This document shows positions 44,654 to 53,931 of a stretch of 64,000 nt of DNA, one piece after another (position 1 is the first letter of the stretch; each line of letters starts with the position of its first letter). The stretch lies in the NCBI GenBank assembly GCA_016719105.1, contig JADKAQ010000008.1, positions 62,001-126,000 on the forward strand. Direction: 5' to 3'. The stretch comes from Gemmatimonadota bacterium. Its GTDB lineage: Bacteria > Gemmatimonadota > Gemmatimonadetes > Gemmatimonadales > Gemmatimonadaceae. Position numbers and translations under genes: made by a program. The notes under the pieces are model-generated. The model searched no databases, had not been told where the DNA came from, and worked only from the letters and a program-made list of their open reading frames with translations.

Positions 44654-45013
44654 ATGGCCCGCAGTCGCGCATCGCTCGTCTACGTCGGGATCAAGGCACA
44701 CGTCATTGCCTTCAATCGGAAGACGGGTGAAGAAGTCTGGCGCACCCAGCTGCCGGCCAAGTACAAGTCGACCGCCGACTTCGTGAACGTGGTACGCGAT
44801 GCAGAGGGGCTCTTCGCCACGTGCGCCGGCGAGGTCTTCGCACTCGACCCGCGCGACGGGACCTTGTTGTGGAAGGACGCGCTCAAGGGGCTGGGCACCG
44901 GCCTCCTGACGTTGGCGACCGACCTGGGCGGGAGTTCGCAAACGACGGTCCTGACCGAATCGGCCCACCAGCAGCGCGCGGCGACCGCGGCCGCCGCCGG
45001 CGCCGCGGGCTGA
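44654..45013 (+). CDS. Small PQQ-type beta-propeller-blade protein
   Basis: A 119-residue protein with two repeats of the PQQ-enzyme type: VYVGIKAHVIAFNRKTGEEVWRT and LFATCAGEVFALDPRDGTLLWKD. Two blades cannot form a full propeller, so it may oligomerise or be a remnant. The C-terminus is Ala-rich. No signal peptide is visible; the N-terminus MARSRASLVYVG leads directly into the repeats. It is 59 bases upstream of the HerA-like gene on the same strand. Confidence 0.72.
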   Translation: MARSRASLVYVGIKAHVIAFNRKTGEEVWRTQLPAKYKSTADFVNVVRDAEGLFATCAGEVFALDPRDGTLLWKDALKGLGTGLLTLATDLGGSSQTTVLTESAHQQRAATAAAAGAAG

Positions 45014-45072
45014 CACGAGCGACGGTAGCTTCCCCTCGTCTCGAATTCCCCGACTTCCCGTCTCCTTTCGCC

Positions 45073-46650
45073 ATGTCCTCCGCCCTCGAATCTGCCCGCG
45101 CCGTCTTTTCCGGCCACGGTGACGCCATCACCCTTGGTGCCGTGGTGCATGATGGCACGTGCCACGCCGAGCCCCTCGTGCGCATTCCGCTGGCGATGAT
45201 GAATCGTCACGGCCTCATCGCCGGGGCCACCGGGACGGGGAAGACCAAGACGTTGCAGCTGATCGCCGAGCAGCTCTCCAACGCCGGAGTGCCGGTCTTC
45301 ATGGCCGACATCAAGGGCGACCTGTCGGGGGTCGGCGCGGCGGGTGAAGCCAACGAGAAGGTGACGGCCCGCGCCGCCGACACCGGCTACCAGTGGTCGG
45401 CGAGCGCCTTCCCGGTGGAGTTCCTGAGCCTAACGGGAGCGAAGGGGGCGCAGCTGCGGGCGACGGTTTCGTCGTTCGGGCCGCAGCTCCTGGCCAAGGT
45501 GCTCGACCTCAACGAGACGCAGACCAGCGTGCTCGCCCTCGTCTTCAAGTATTGCGACGACAAGGGGCTGCTGCTCCTCGACCTGGCCGACCTGCGCAGC
45601 GTGCTGCAGTACCTGAGCGACGACGGCGCCGATGAGCTCAAGGCCTACGGCGGGATGTCGAAGCAGACGGTCGGCGTGCTGCTGCGCGAGATGGTCGAAC
45701 TGGAGCAGCAGGGAGCGGGGAAGTTTTTCGGCGAGCCGATGTTCGACCTCGACGACCTGCTGCAGGTGGAGCGCGACGGGCGCGGGCTGGTGAGCGTGCT
45801 CGAGTTGAGCGACGTGCAGCAGAAGCCGGCGCTCTTCTCGACCTTCATGCTGTGGATGCTGGCCACGCTGTACAACGAACTCCCCGAGGTCGGCGACATC
45901 GACCGCCCCAAGCTCGTGTTCTTCTTCGACGAGGCGCACCTGCTCTTCGACAACTCCAGCAAGGCGTTGCTGGACCAGATCGAACAGGTGGTGCGCCTCA
46001 TCCGCTCCAAGGGGGTCGGCGTCTTCTTCATCACGCAGAGCCCCAAGGACATCCCGGACACCGTGTTGGCGCAGCTTGGCAACCGAGTGCAGCACGCGCT
46101 GCGCGCCTTCACGCCGGACGACGAGAAGGCGCTGCGGGCCGCTGCGCGCACCTTTCCCAAGACGGAGTTCTACGACGTGCAGCAGACGCTCACGTCGATG
46201 GGGATCGGCGAGGCGATGGTCGTGACACTCTCGCCCAAGGGGACGCCGACGCCGCCGTTCGTGTCGCGGATGATCCCCCCGCAGTCGCGCATGGGGCCAC
46301 TGACCGACGCGGAGATGGACCGCCGGCTGCAAACGCCGCAGGTGAAGAAGTACGCCACGGCCGTGGACCGCGAGAGCGCGCACGAGATGCTGCAGGCGCG
46401 CTTCGAGGCAGCTGAGGCCGAAGCCGCGGCGGCAGAGGCTGAAGCACCAGCGGCGCCGCCGGCGCGCGGACGCGCGGCCGCTGCCGCGCCGGCCGATACC
46501 GGGATCCTCGGGCAGGTGCTCAACTCGTCCGTCGGGAAGAGCATGATCCGCACGGCCGCCGTGGCGGTGACCGGGACGCTCGTGCGCGGGATGCTCGGCG
46601 CGCTGCTGGGGGGGAAGAAGACCACGACGCGCTCGACGCGCCGGCGGTAG
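45073..46650 (+). CDS. HerA-like ATPase (DUF853 / YjgR type)
   Basis: A 525-residue FtsK/HerA-superfamily ATPase. Walker A GATGTGKTKT (residues 50-60), Walker B LVFFFDEAHLLF, and the sensor region VFFITQSPKDIPD. It matches the DUF853/YjgR group, which pairs a HerA-type ATPase with a low-complexity C-terminus; here the tail has an Ala/Glu-rich segment (EAAEAEAAAAEAEA) and ends basic (KKTTTRSTRRR). HerA relatives pump or remodel DNA; the role of YjgR-type proteins is not established. The small PQQ-like gene upstream may be co-transcribed. Confidence 0.9.
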   Translation: MSSALESARAVFSGHGDAITLGAVVHDGTCHAEPLVRIPLAMMNRHGLIAGATGTGKTKTLQLIAEQLSNAGVPVFMADIKGDLSGVGAAGEANEKVTARAADTGYQWSASAFPVEFLSLTGAKGAQLRATVSSFGPQLLAKVLDLNETQTSVLALVFKYCDDKGLLLLDLADLRSVLQYLSDDGADELKAYGGMSKQTVGVLLREMVELEQQGAGKFFGEPMFDLDDLLQVERDGRGLVSVLELSDVQQKPALFSTFMLWMLATLYNELPEVGDIDRPKLVFFFDEAHLLFDNSSKALLDQIEQVVRLIRSKGVGVFFITQSPKDIPDTVLAQLGNRVQHALRAFTPDDEKALRAAARTFPKTEFYDVQQTLTSMGIGEAMVVTLSPKGTPTPPFVSRMIPPQSRMGPLTDAEMDRRLQTPQVKKYATAVDRESAHEMLQARFEAAEAEAAAAEAEAPAAPPARGRAAAAAPADTGILGQVLNSSVGKSMIRTAAVAVTGTLVRGMLGALLGGKKTTTRSTRRR

Positions 46651-46662
46651 GCGTTACCCACC

Positions 46663-46704
46663 AACCGGCCGGTGCGCTGTCGTTAGGGGGCGCGCCGGCC
46701 GGTT
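46663..46704. terminator. Bidirectional terminator hairpin between HerA-like and TonB genes
   Basis: AACCGGCCGG (46663-46672) pairs with CCGGCCGGTT (46695-46704), with further partly paired GC in the 22-base loop. It lies between convergent genes. The loop holds one CGTTAGG word. Confidence 0.65.
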
Positions 46705-46730
46705 GAGCTGGCGGTGAGTCGGCGGACGCG

Positions 46731-47459
46731 CTACCGGCGCGCGAGGTTGAAGGTGAACGCCTGCTCCACCAACTGCCGCACCTTGCGTCCCGCCGCCTCG
46801 GCCGGCACGAAGCGCGTACGCGTGAGCGCCTCGCGCACGCTCTGCACGAAGAGCGGCTGGTCAGCGCGCACGACCTCGAGGCTTCGCGGCTCCACCCGGC
46901 CCAGCGTGTCGACGACGAACTGTAGCACCACCGTCCCCTCGACCCCGGCGTTGGCGAGCAGGCTCGGATAGCGCGGGGCGACGCCACGAATGGCGACGAC
47001 CTCGCGGTCGACGGCGAAGGCGGAGAGCGCGGCGCCAGGATCGCCGCTCCCCTGGGACGAGGCAAGTGAATCGCCCGATGCAACGCCCGTCGCGGCCCGC
47101 ACTGTCGAATCGAAGGGGGCGCCGAGCGGTTGGTCGATGGCGGGAAGCGACGTGGGAACGATGGTCGGATCGCTCACGACGAGCGGCGTCGGAAGAGCCG
47201 GGGGAGTGATCGTCCGGTCGGGTGTCACCGCCCGGCGAGGGGGAGGAAGGGACGGACGAGCCGTCGGACGCGCCGTCGGCGGCTCGACGACGTAGATCAG
47301 CGTTTCGGCGGGAGGCGTCGCGGGGCGCGGGCGCTCGGCCGACATCCCGGTGGCGACCAGCGTGCCGCCGATCACGACCGCGTGCAGTGCGACGCTGACG
47401 AGGGTTCCGCCCGGCGAGCGCTGGCGGCGGTGCGATGATTCGGGTAGGGTGAAGCGCAT
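46731..47459 (-). CDS. Energy-transducing TonB-family protein
   Basis: A 242-residue protein with one N-terminal membrane helix (VSVALHAVVIGGTLVATG), a Pro-rich spacer (PPTARPTARPSLPPPRR) and a C-terminal TonB domain (about residues 155-240: APRYPSLLANAGVEGTVVLQFVVDTLGRVE, with the YP motif). TonB proteins link proton-motive-force complexes to outer-membrane receptors. No ExbB, ExbD or receptor gene is adjacent. Divergent from the carboxypeptidase-regulatory-like pair, which are secreted, so a shared envelope function is possible. Confidence 0.88.
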   Translation of the reverse strand: MRFTLPESSHRRQRSPGGTLVSVALHAVVIGGTLVATGMSAERPRPATPPAETLIYVVEPPTARPTARPSLPPPRRAVTPDRTITPPALPTPLVVSDPTIVPTSLPAIDQPLGAPFDSTVRAATGVASGDSLASSQGSGDPGAALSAFAVDREVVAIRGVAPRYPSLLANAGVEGTVVLQFVVDTLGRVEPRSLEVVRADQPLFVQSVREALTRTRFVPAEAAGRKVRQLVEQAFTFNLARR

Positions 47460-47567
47460 GGGGTCCTCCGCCGAAGTGAGTGTGACTGGACGACCTGTCC
47501 TACCCCTAACGTCGGCCTGCTGGATGAGGACGTGGTGAGCGAGAGATTACGAGTCGATGAACACGGG

Positions 47568-49316
47568 ATGAGGCGTTGGTTAGCGTCGCGCGGTGTCCGT
47601 GCGGTGCAGGCCTTGCGGCTGGCGGCTGGGGCGGCCGCGGCACTTCTGGCACTGCGTCCGGCGACCGGGCAGGCGCAAGTGGTGCGCGGCACGGTGCGCG
47701 ACGCCGCCAGCGGCGCGCCGCTCGCCGGCGTGATCGTGGCGCTGTACCGTGCATCGGGGAGCGCCACCGACGACGAGCGACTCGTCGCCACCCTGACCGA
47801 CGCCGACGGGGGCTACGCCCTCACCCCCAACGACACCGGTCGCTTCGTCGTGACGGCCAAGCGCATCGGCGTGCGGCGGTTCCAGTCGCCGGCCATCGCC
47901 CTCGCCCGCGGTCAGACGCATCGCCTCGACATCACGCTCGAAGGGGTGCGCTTCGACCTCCCGGTGGTCACCGTGTCGGGGGCCACGCCGTGCAACACCC
48001 GCTCGGCGGACCGCGCGCGCATCGCCGCGCTGTGGGAGGAGGCGCGCACCGCGCTCACCGCCAGCGAGCTCTCGCTGCGCGAGCGCCTCTTTCGCGCCAG
48101 GATCACGCGCTATCACCGGATCCTCGAGCCGCGATCGCTCACCGTGCGTCATGAATCGCGCGACGTTCGGCAGGGCGTGACCGAGCATGCGTTCGAGAGC
48201 TTTGCCGCCGAGTCGCTGGCGGTACACGGATACGCGCGGATGCTCCCCGACGGGGAGATCGAGTACTTCGCCCCCGACGAACGAGTCCTCCTGTCCGGCA
48301 CCTTCGTGCGCGACCACTGCTTTGCCCTCGCGCGCGACGAGGGGAACGGCGAGACGGGGATCACCTTCGTCCCGGTGCGCACGAGACGGGTGACGGACAT
48401 CGAAGGGACGATCTGGCTCGATGCCCGCTCCTATGAGCTGCGGCGCGTGACGTTCCGCTATACCAACTTCCCGATGCCGCTGCGCGACCCACGCGTGGGT
48501 GGCGAGGTGCAGTTCACCCGCCTGGCGCGCGGGGCGTGGCACGTCTCGCGGTGGTTCATGCGCGTGCCGCAGATGGAGTTGCGGCGCGACGTCAGCGGGA
48601 CGGCGCGCACCGGTCGTGTCGTCACCGATCGCCCGGTCCTCACGGGCTTCGCCGAGGATGGCGGGCACGTGATACCCGACGAGGCGCGTGGCGCGGCGAC
48701 AATGGCGCAGCTCAACGGGCGCGTGGTCGACAGCAGCGGACGCGCCCCGCTGGCCGGCGCGCGGGTGACGCTGGCCGGGATGGACCACTCGACCGTGGTC
48801 CAGCGCGATGGATCCTTCCGACTGGCCGACATCCCCGCCGGGAGCTACACCCTGCTGGTGGAGCATGACGACTACGCGCGATTCGGGATCTTCGCGGTGG
48901 AGCAGGTGCTGACGATCGACGAGGGACGTACCTCGACGACCCTGGCCCAGGCGCTCGGGACATCGCAGATCCTCCGGCAGCTCTGCGGGTACGATGAGGT
49001 TCCCGACTCCGTGACCGCCGTGCGCATCCTCCTGCCACCAGACGCCCCGACCGACAGTGCCGCCCCGCGTGTCGCCCACCTGTCCTGGGGCAACCTCCGC
49101 GTGCTGACTCCGACGATTCCCGGCGGGATGGTGCGGACGACGACGTTGGCGCTCGACCTTCCCGCCGATGCGGCTGGCGGCGTGACGGCCTGCGCGCTGC
49201 CGCGGGAGAAGCTCATCACGGTGGAGGAACGGTTCGCCAACGGGGCGCTCGCGCGCCGCTACGAATTCCGCACACCAGAGCGCGGTTTCCTCGTCGTCCA
49301 GCTGCGCGCGCCGTGA
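47568..49316 (+). CDS. Secreted carboxypeptidase-regulatory-like domain protein, first of a tandem pair
   Basis: A 582-residue exported protein. Signal peptide (LRLAAGAAAALLALRPATGQAQ), then a carboxypeptidase-regulatory-like (CarboxypepD_reg, beta-sandwich) domain with GTVRDAASGAPLAGVIVALY at residues 38-120. The middle region has DRARIAALWEEARTAL and IEGTIWLDARSYELRRVTFRY. A second regulatory-like domain follows near 390 (GRVVDSSGRAPLAGARVTL). It resembles the plug-preceding region of TonB receptors but has no barrel. I chose ATG 47568 because it precedes the signal directly; GTG 47532/47535, with a GAGGA nearby, would add about 12 residues including a TTA codon. Its stop overlaps the next start. 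Confidence 0.75.
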   Translation: MRRWLASRGVRAVQALRLAAGAAAALLALRPATGQAQVVRGTVRDAASGAPLAGVIVALYRASGSATDDERLVATLTDADGGYALTPNDTGRFVVTAKRIGVRRFQSPAIALARGQTHRLDITLEGVRFDLPVVTVSGATPCNTRSADRARIAALWEEARTALTASELSLRERLFRARITRYHRILEPRSLTVRHESRDVRQGVTEHAFESFAAESLAVHGYARMLPDGEIEYFAPDERVLLSGTFVRDHCFALARDEGNGETGITFVPVRTRRVTDIEGTIWLDARSYELRRVTFRYTNFPMPLRDPRVGGEVQFTRLARGAWHVSRWFMRVPQMELRRDVSGTARTGRVVTDRPVLTGFAEDGGHVIPDEARGAATMAQLNGRVVDSSGRAPLAGARVTLAGMDHSTVVQRDGSFRLADIPAGSYTLLVEHDDYARFGIFAVEQVLTIDEGRTSTTLAQALGTSQILRQLCGYDEVPDSVTAVRILLPPDAPTDSAAPRVAHLSWGNLRVLTPTIPGGMVRTTTLALDLPADAAGGVTACALPREKLITVEERFANGALARRYEFRTPERGFLVVQLRAP

Positions 49317-51034
49317 TGCGGTGGAGCATGCGGGTGGGCCTGACCGGTGCCGTTGCGTGCGTGCTGCTGGCGGATCCGCTCTCGGCGCAGATCACGCGGG
49401 GGACCGTGAAGCAGGCGACTGCCGGTCTCCCGATCTCGGGCGCCCTGGTGGAGTTGATCGCGGCGGACAGCACGCCGGGGACCGGCGCGCGTGTCGCGTC
49501 GACGTTGAGCGACGGGAACGGCGACTTCACGCTGCGAGCGCCCTCGCCGGGTCGGTATCGACTCGGCGCGAAACGCATTGGCGTGCGTCGCTACATCAGC
49601 GATCCCTTCACGCTCGGCGCGGGCGAAACACGATCGTTCCCCATCGAGCTCGAAGCGCTCGAGTATCGCCTCCCCGAAATCGTCGTCGCCGCCAACGCGC
49701 TCTGTTCGATCGAGCCCGCCGATCGCGCTCGTGTGGCGTCGTTGTGGGAGGAGGCGCGCACGGCGCTCGATGCGGCCGAGATCTCGTTGCGGGACCGGCT
49801 GTTCACGGCGCAGGTGACGCGCTACGCGCGCGAGCTGGAGCCCAGGACGCTGCGCGTGCTGCAGGAAGGGCGGAGCGAGGTGCGTGGTGTGGTGGGGGCG
49901 CCCATCACGACGCTGCCACCCGAATCGCTCTCGACGAGCGGCTACTGGCGGGCCGTCCCCGGCGGCGGGGCGCTCTATTATGTCCCCGACCCGGCGGCGC
50001 TCCTGAGCGACGACTTCCAGGGCGATCACTGCTTTCGCCCCGTGACCGGGCGCGGGGTGCGACAGGGGCTGACCGGGCTGGCGTTCCTCCCTTCCGCCAG
50101 CCGCAACGTCCCCGACGTGCGCGGCACGCTCTGGCTCGACGCGCGCAGCTTCGAACTACGGGTGGTCGAGTTCTCCTACACGCGTCTCCCCGACGGGGTG
50201 GACTCCACGTCCGTGGGGGGCGAGCTACACTTTGCACGACTGGCCAACGGCGCGTGGATCGTGCGGCGCTGGTTCCTGCGCGTCCCGGTCACCGGACGCC
50301 CGGCAGGCCCGGTGACGACGGACGGGAGTGCGCCGTGGGTCCTGGTGCGGCCCGCGACAACGAGCCTTGGGGAGGAAGGGGCGGAGGTGACGACCGACGA
50401 ACTGCGCGCACCTGTCCTCCCGGCAACGATCAGCGGCGTGTTGCGCGACAGCACGGGGAAGCGCGCGCTGGCGGGCGCCGTCGTTCGCATCGGCGGGGCG
50501 ACGCGCACGGTCGTGCCGGACAGTGCCGGACGGTTCACGATCGACGCACTCGCGCCCGGGCCCATCGCGCTGCTGGCGACCAGTGCGAGTTACGACTCGC
50601 TGGGGATTGCGGCTGCTGACCTGTCGCTCGAACTGGCGAGCGGCGAGGTGCGTCGCATCGCGCTCACCGCGCGCGATGCGCGGGCCACGACGATGCGGCT
50701 CTGCAATGGCGAGGCGGCGCCCTTTGGACATGGGACGGTACACCTGGTCGTGCGCGACTCGGCGAGCGGCGCACCGCTCGCGGGTGCGGCGGCGACGCTG
50801 CGATGGATGAGCGCCGCCGGCCGCGCAGCGGGCGATCCTGTGGCGGTCGAAAAGGAGGCGACGAGCGACGCGCGCGGGATGCTTGCCGTGTGCGCGGTGC
50901 CGAGCGAACGCGAGGCCACACTGCGCGTGACGCCGGCGACGGGGTGGGCTGCCGTGACGCGCGTGCTCGTGATTCGCGCCCGCGAGGTGCACCACGTGGA
51001 GGTGCGGCTGGCGCCGAGTCCCCCTACCGAATGA
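49316..51034 (+). CDS. Secreted carboxypeptidase-regulatory-like domain protein, second of a tandem pair
   Basis: A 572-residue paralogue of the preceding gene in the same order of domains: signal peptide (LTGAVACVLLADPLSAQ), GTVKQATAGLPISGALVEL, AKRIGVRRYISDPFTLG, then DRARVASLWEEARTALDAAE and RGTLWLDARSFELRVVEF, and a second regulatory-like domain (VLRDSTGKRALAGAVVRIGG). It adds a third (VRDSASGAPLAGAAATLRW) at the C-terminus. ATG 49316 overlaps the previous stop by one base (GTG 49313 is a further possible start). Its end overlaps the convergent TolC-like gene by 11 bases. Function unknown, likely cell-surface. Confidence 0.75.
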   Translation: MRWSMRVGLTGAVACVLLADPLSAQITRGTVKQATAGLPISGALVELIAADSTPGTGARVASTLSDGNGDFTLRAPSPGRYRLGAKRIGVRRYISDPFTLGAGETRSFPIELEALEYRLPEIVVAANALCSIEPADRARVASLWEEARTALDAAEISLRDRLFTAQVTRYARELEPRTLRVLQEGRSEVRGVVGAPITTLPPESLSTSGYWRAVPGGGALYYVPDPAALLSDDFQGDHCFRPVTGRGVRQGLTGLAFLPSASRNVPDVRGTLWLDARSFELRVVEFSYTRLPDGVDSTSVGGELHFARLANGAWIVRRWFLRVPVTGRPAGPVTTDGSAPWVLVRPATTSLGEEGAEVTTDELRAPVLPATISGVLRDSTGKRALAGAVVRIGGATRTVVPDSAGRFTIDALAPGPIALLATSASYDSLGIAAADLSLELASGEVRRIALTARDARATTMRLCNGEAAPFGHGTVHLVVRDSASGAPLAGAAATLRWMSAAGRAAGDPVAVEKEATSDARGMLAVCAVPSEREATLRVTPATGWAAVTRVLVIRAREVHHVEVRLAPSPPTE

Positions 51035-52532
51035 CGGACGCGCTGGCGAAGTCGTACAGCGTCACGCGCCGCAACCGGTAGTACGCCAGCCAATAGCCGC
51101 GCAACGACTGGAGATACTGCGCCAGCGCCTGGTTCTTCTCGTTCTGGGCGAGGTACAGGTTGTCCATGTCGATGCGGCCGATGACGTAGCGGTTGTAGGC
51201 CACCTCGAAGCGCTTGGCGGCCACGGTGTCTGCCTTGGCCGAGAGGGCGAGCTGGCGGCGCGACTGCTCCAGCTGCAACGCGGCGAAGTGCGCGTCCTGG
51301 ATGAGCTGCTCGCGCGCGGCGCGCCCCGTCGCGGTCACCCGGTCCTGGTCGGCGCGCGCCGCCTGGATGTCGTTGCTGCGCGCCCCCCACTGCACGATCG
51401 GCATCTGCAGGGCGAGCGAGAAGCGCTGCTGGTTGAGCAGGTCGCGATAGGCGGCATTGACGTCGCCCGCCGACTGGTTGAGCCCCACCGCGGCCAGCAG
51501 CGTTGCGCCGATCCCGTTGTTGAGGCGCGCCTCGTTGATGCGGCGCCGCGCCTGCACGTCCTGCAACTCGAGCTCGAGCGACTGCGCCCGGTTGCGCAGC
51601 GCTTGCTGGACCGCCATCGCGGTGTCGGCGGTCAGCTGGGGAATGTCGCCCGTCACTTCGATGTCGACCGTTGCACCTGGCGCCGCGTTGATCGCCAGCC
51701 GGAAGGCGGCCATGGCGCGATCGTAGGTGAGGCGCGCGCCGTCCACCGCGTTGCGCGCCCGCAGCAGGGCCAGCTCGCTCTGCAGCAGGTCGTTCTCGCC
51801 GATCTTGCCGACTTCGAATCGCCCCTTGTTGAGCGTGTAGAGCGTGTCGTTGACCGCTGCGTTGCGCGTGGCGTTCTGCAGGTCGAGCCGCGCCGTGTAG
51901 AGGTCGAAGAACGACTGCGTCACCGCGATCGCCACATCCTCCCGCGCCTCGAGATACTGCCGCTCGGCGGCTTCGGAGCGCAGGTCCTGCTCGCGCCCGT
52001 CCCACTTAAAGGCGTTGGGGCGAAGGATGTCCTGCCGGATCCCGACCGAGAGCGGCGTCGACGAGTAGTTGCGGATGTCGCGCTCTCCGTTGACTTCGAG
52101 GCGCGACAGAGCCGACGAGATGAAGAAGCTCCCTCCGGTGACCGGGAGGCGCTGCGACATCTGCAGGTTGAGCGCGGCGTTGGTCTGCCGCTGCGCGCGA
52201 AACTCCGTGCTCCCGTCGGGCTGCAGCACCTCGATGATTGAGCGGTTGTAGACCGGAAGATCTCCCGCCAGCGACAATTGCGGGAGGCGGCGCGCGGTGA
52301 AGGCCCGGTCGCGTCGACGAGCCGCATCGCGCGAGCTCTCGGCGGCGCGCGCTTGCAGCCCTTGTCGCTGGGCGAGGTCGATCGACTGCTGCAACGTGAG
52401 CGGGCGCTGCGCGCGCGCGGATGCGGCCGTGAGGGCCAACGCCACGAGCATCGCGACCGCGGTGGACAGCGCGCGACGCGCGGGAAGCGCGCGACGCGCG
52501 GGAAGGGCGAACGAGCGACGGCGCTCCATCAT
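51024..52532 (-). CDS. TolC-family outer-membrane efflux protein
   Basis: A 502-residue OEP/TolC protein, with signal peptide ending VALALTAASARAQ and the two long coiled-coil repeats expected for the channel (LQQSIDLAQRQGLQARAAES, LQNATRNAAVNDTLYTL, LELELQDVQARRRINEARL, LALSAKADTVAAKRFEV). It forms the outer exit duct of a tripartite exporter. The signal region includes an 18-bp tandem repeat (52470-52505) that encodes ALPARR twice. ATG 52532 overlaps the permease stop (ATGA). It is last in the export operon. Confidence 0.9.
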   Translation of the reverse strand: MMERRRSFALPARRALPARRALSTAVAMLVALALTAASARAQRPLTLQQSIDLAQRQGLQARAAESSRDAARRRDRAFTARRLPQLSLAGDLPVYNRSIIEVLQPDGSTEFRAQRQTNAALNLQMSQRLPVTGGSFFISSALSRLEVNGERDIRNYSSTPLSVGIRQDILRPNAFKWDGREQDLRSEAAERQYLEAREDVAIAVTQSFFDLYTARLDLQNATRNAAVNDTLYTLNKGRFEVGKIGENDLLQSELALLRARNAVDGARLTYDRAMAAFRLAINAAPGATVDIEVTGDIPQLTADTAMAVQQALRNRAQSLELELQDVQARRRINEARLNNGIGATLLAAVGLNQSAGDVNAAYRDLLNQQRFSLALQMPIVQWGARSNDIQAARADQDRVTATGRAAREQLIQDAHFAALQLEQSRRQLALSAKADTVAAKRFEVAYNRYVIGRIDMDNLYLAQNEKNQALAQYLQSLRGYWLAYYRLRRVTLYDFASASVIR

Positions 52533-53926
52533 TCGTATCTCAGGCAGACGACGGGGTCCTGCTGTGCGGCGCGATGCGCCGGGACGATGCCGAAGATGAT
52601 CCCCACGGTGAACGAGACGCCGAAGGCCACGATCACCGAGAGCGTCGAGACGATCGTGCGGATCCCGGCGAACTGCTCGATGCCGATCGAGATACCGCCG
52701 CCCACGAGGATCCCCGCCACGCCGCCCACGACCGAGATGAGCACCGCTTCGCTGAGGAACTGCGCGAGGATGTCCTTCTGCGTGGCCCCCATGGCGCGGC
52801 GCACGCCGATTTCGCGAATGCGCTCGAGGACCGAGGCGAGCATGATGTTCATGATCCCGATCCCGCCGACGATGAGCGAGATGGAGGCGATGGCGCCGAG
52901 GACGACGTTGAAGATCGTCTTGGTCCGCTGCTCCTGCTTGAGGAGGAGTTCGGGGATGGTGATCTCGAAGTCGACGACGGAGTTGTGGCGGCGTTCGAGC
53001 ATGCGGCGCACCACGTCGGCCACCGGTGGGACCATCGTGGCCTCGCGCACGCGCACCACGATCTTGTCGAGCTGGTGATAGTTGGTGCGCTCGGCGCGCG
53101 TCTCGGGGTCTTCCTCGACCTGCTCACCCGGCGGCCCGTCGAACTCCCGCGACGCCAACTCCATCTCCGCCTGCGTGAGTTGCGCGCGGTCACGATAGCG
53201 GAGGAGCATCGTATGCAGCGGGACATAGACGTCCATGTTGGCGTCGCGGATCCCCAGGCGCTGCGAGTTCTGTTCGTTCACCTTGCGGTCGGCGAGGACG
53301 CCGACGACGGTGAGCCAGTTGTCGCCCACCTTGATCGGCTTTCCGATCGGGTCCTCGGTAGTGAAGAAGCGAGTGCGGACCCCGTGACCGATGATCGCCA
53401 CCGGGCGCCCGCGTTGCACCTGCACCGGGGCGAACCACGCGCCGGCCGCGAGGGCGAGATTCGTCAGGCGGAAGTAGGTGGTGTCGACACCGACCACCTT
53501 CCCCGAGCGGCGGCGCCCTTCGCGCGTGATGAGTGTATTGAGGACGACTTCGGCGCTCGTCGTCTCGACCTCGGGGAGGACGCGCGCGATCGCCTCGGCG
53601 TCGCGCACCGTGAGCCCCGGAGAGTACCGCTTCGGTTCCTTCGCCCCCTCGTCCTTCGCCTCTTCTTCCTTCTGCTTCACGATCGGCGTGATGACGATGT
53701 TGTTGGAGCCCAACAGGCGCATCTGCTCGAGGATCTCCTGCTCGGCCCCCTTCCCGATCGCCAGCATCGCGATGACCGACGCCACGCCGAAGAGGATGCC
53801 GAGCGACGTGAGCCCGGCGCGCAGTTTGTTGTGCCCGACCGCCTCGATCGCCGTGCGCATGCTGAAGGCGGCATGCGCCGTGAGCTGCTGGCGAGCGTCT
53901 CGCCAGGTGGGGAAGCCGAGCGGCAC
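52529..53926 (-). CDS. MacB/FtsX-type ABC transporter permease without ATPase domain
   Basis: A 465-residue permease of the MacB/LolC (type VII ABC) class. N-terminal helix LTSLGILFGVASVIAMLAIGKG, a large periplasmic region (residues 70-320), then three helices starting NVVLGAIASISLIVGGIGIMNIMLASV, with the conserved ERIREIGVRRAMGAT between them. MacB normally has a fused ATPase, whereas here it is permease-only, so a separate LolD-like ATPase is needed; none is in this operon. GTG start at 53926. Middle gene of the export operon. Confidence 0.88.
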   Translation of the reverse strand: MPLGFPTWRDARQQLTAHAAFSMRTAIEAVGHNKLRAGLTSLGILFGVASVIAMLAIGKGAEQEILEQMRLLGSNNIVITPIVKQKEEEAKDEGAKEPKRYSPGLTVRDAEAIARVLPEVETTSAEVVLNTLITREGRRRSGKVVGVDTTYFRLTNLALAAGAWFAPVQVQRGRPVAIIGHGVRTRFFTTEDPIGKPIKVGDNWLTVVGVLADRKVNEQNSQRLGIRDANMDVYVPLHTMLLRYRDRAQLTQAEMELASREFDGPPGEQVEEDPETRAERTNYHQLDKIVVRVREATMVPPVADVVRRMLERRHNSVVDFEITIPELLLKQEQRTKTIFNVVLGAIASISLIVGGIGIMNIMLASVLERIREIGVRRAMGATQKDILAQFLSEAVLISVVGGVAGILVGGGISIGIEQFAGIRTIVSTLSVIVAFGVSFTVGIIFGIVPAHRAAQQDPVVCLRYE

Positions 53927-53931
53927 CGGGG

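Noticed and set aside
44654..45013. PQQ-dependent dehydrogenase
   Set aside because: Only two propeller repeats and no cofactor or calcium site; too short for an enzyme.
52470..52505. 18-bp tandem repeat as a possible mobile or phase-variable element
   Set aside because: Only two units, in frame within the TolC-like signal peptide (ALPARR twice); ordinary slippage is enough to explain it.
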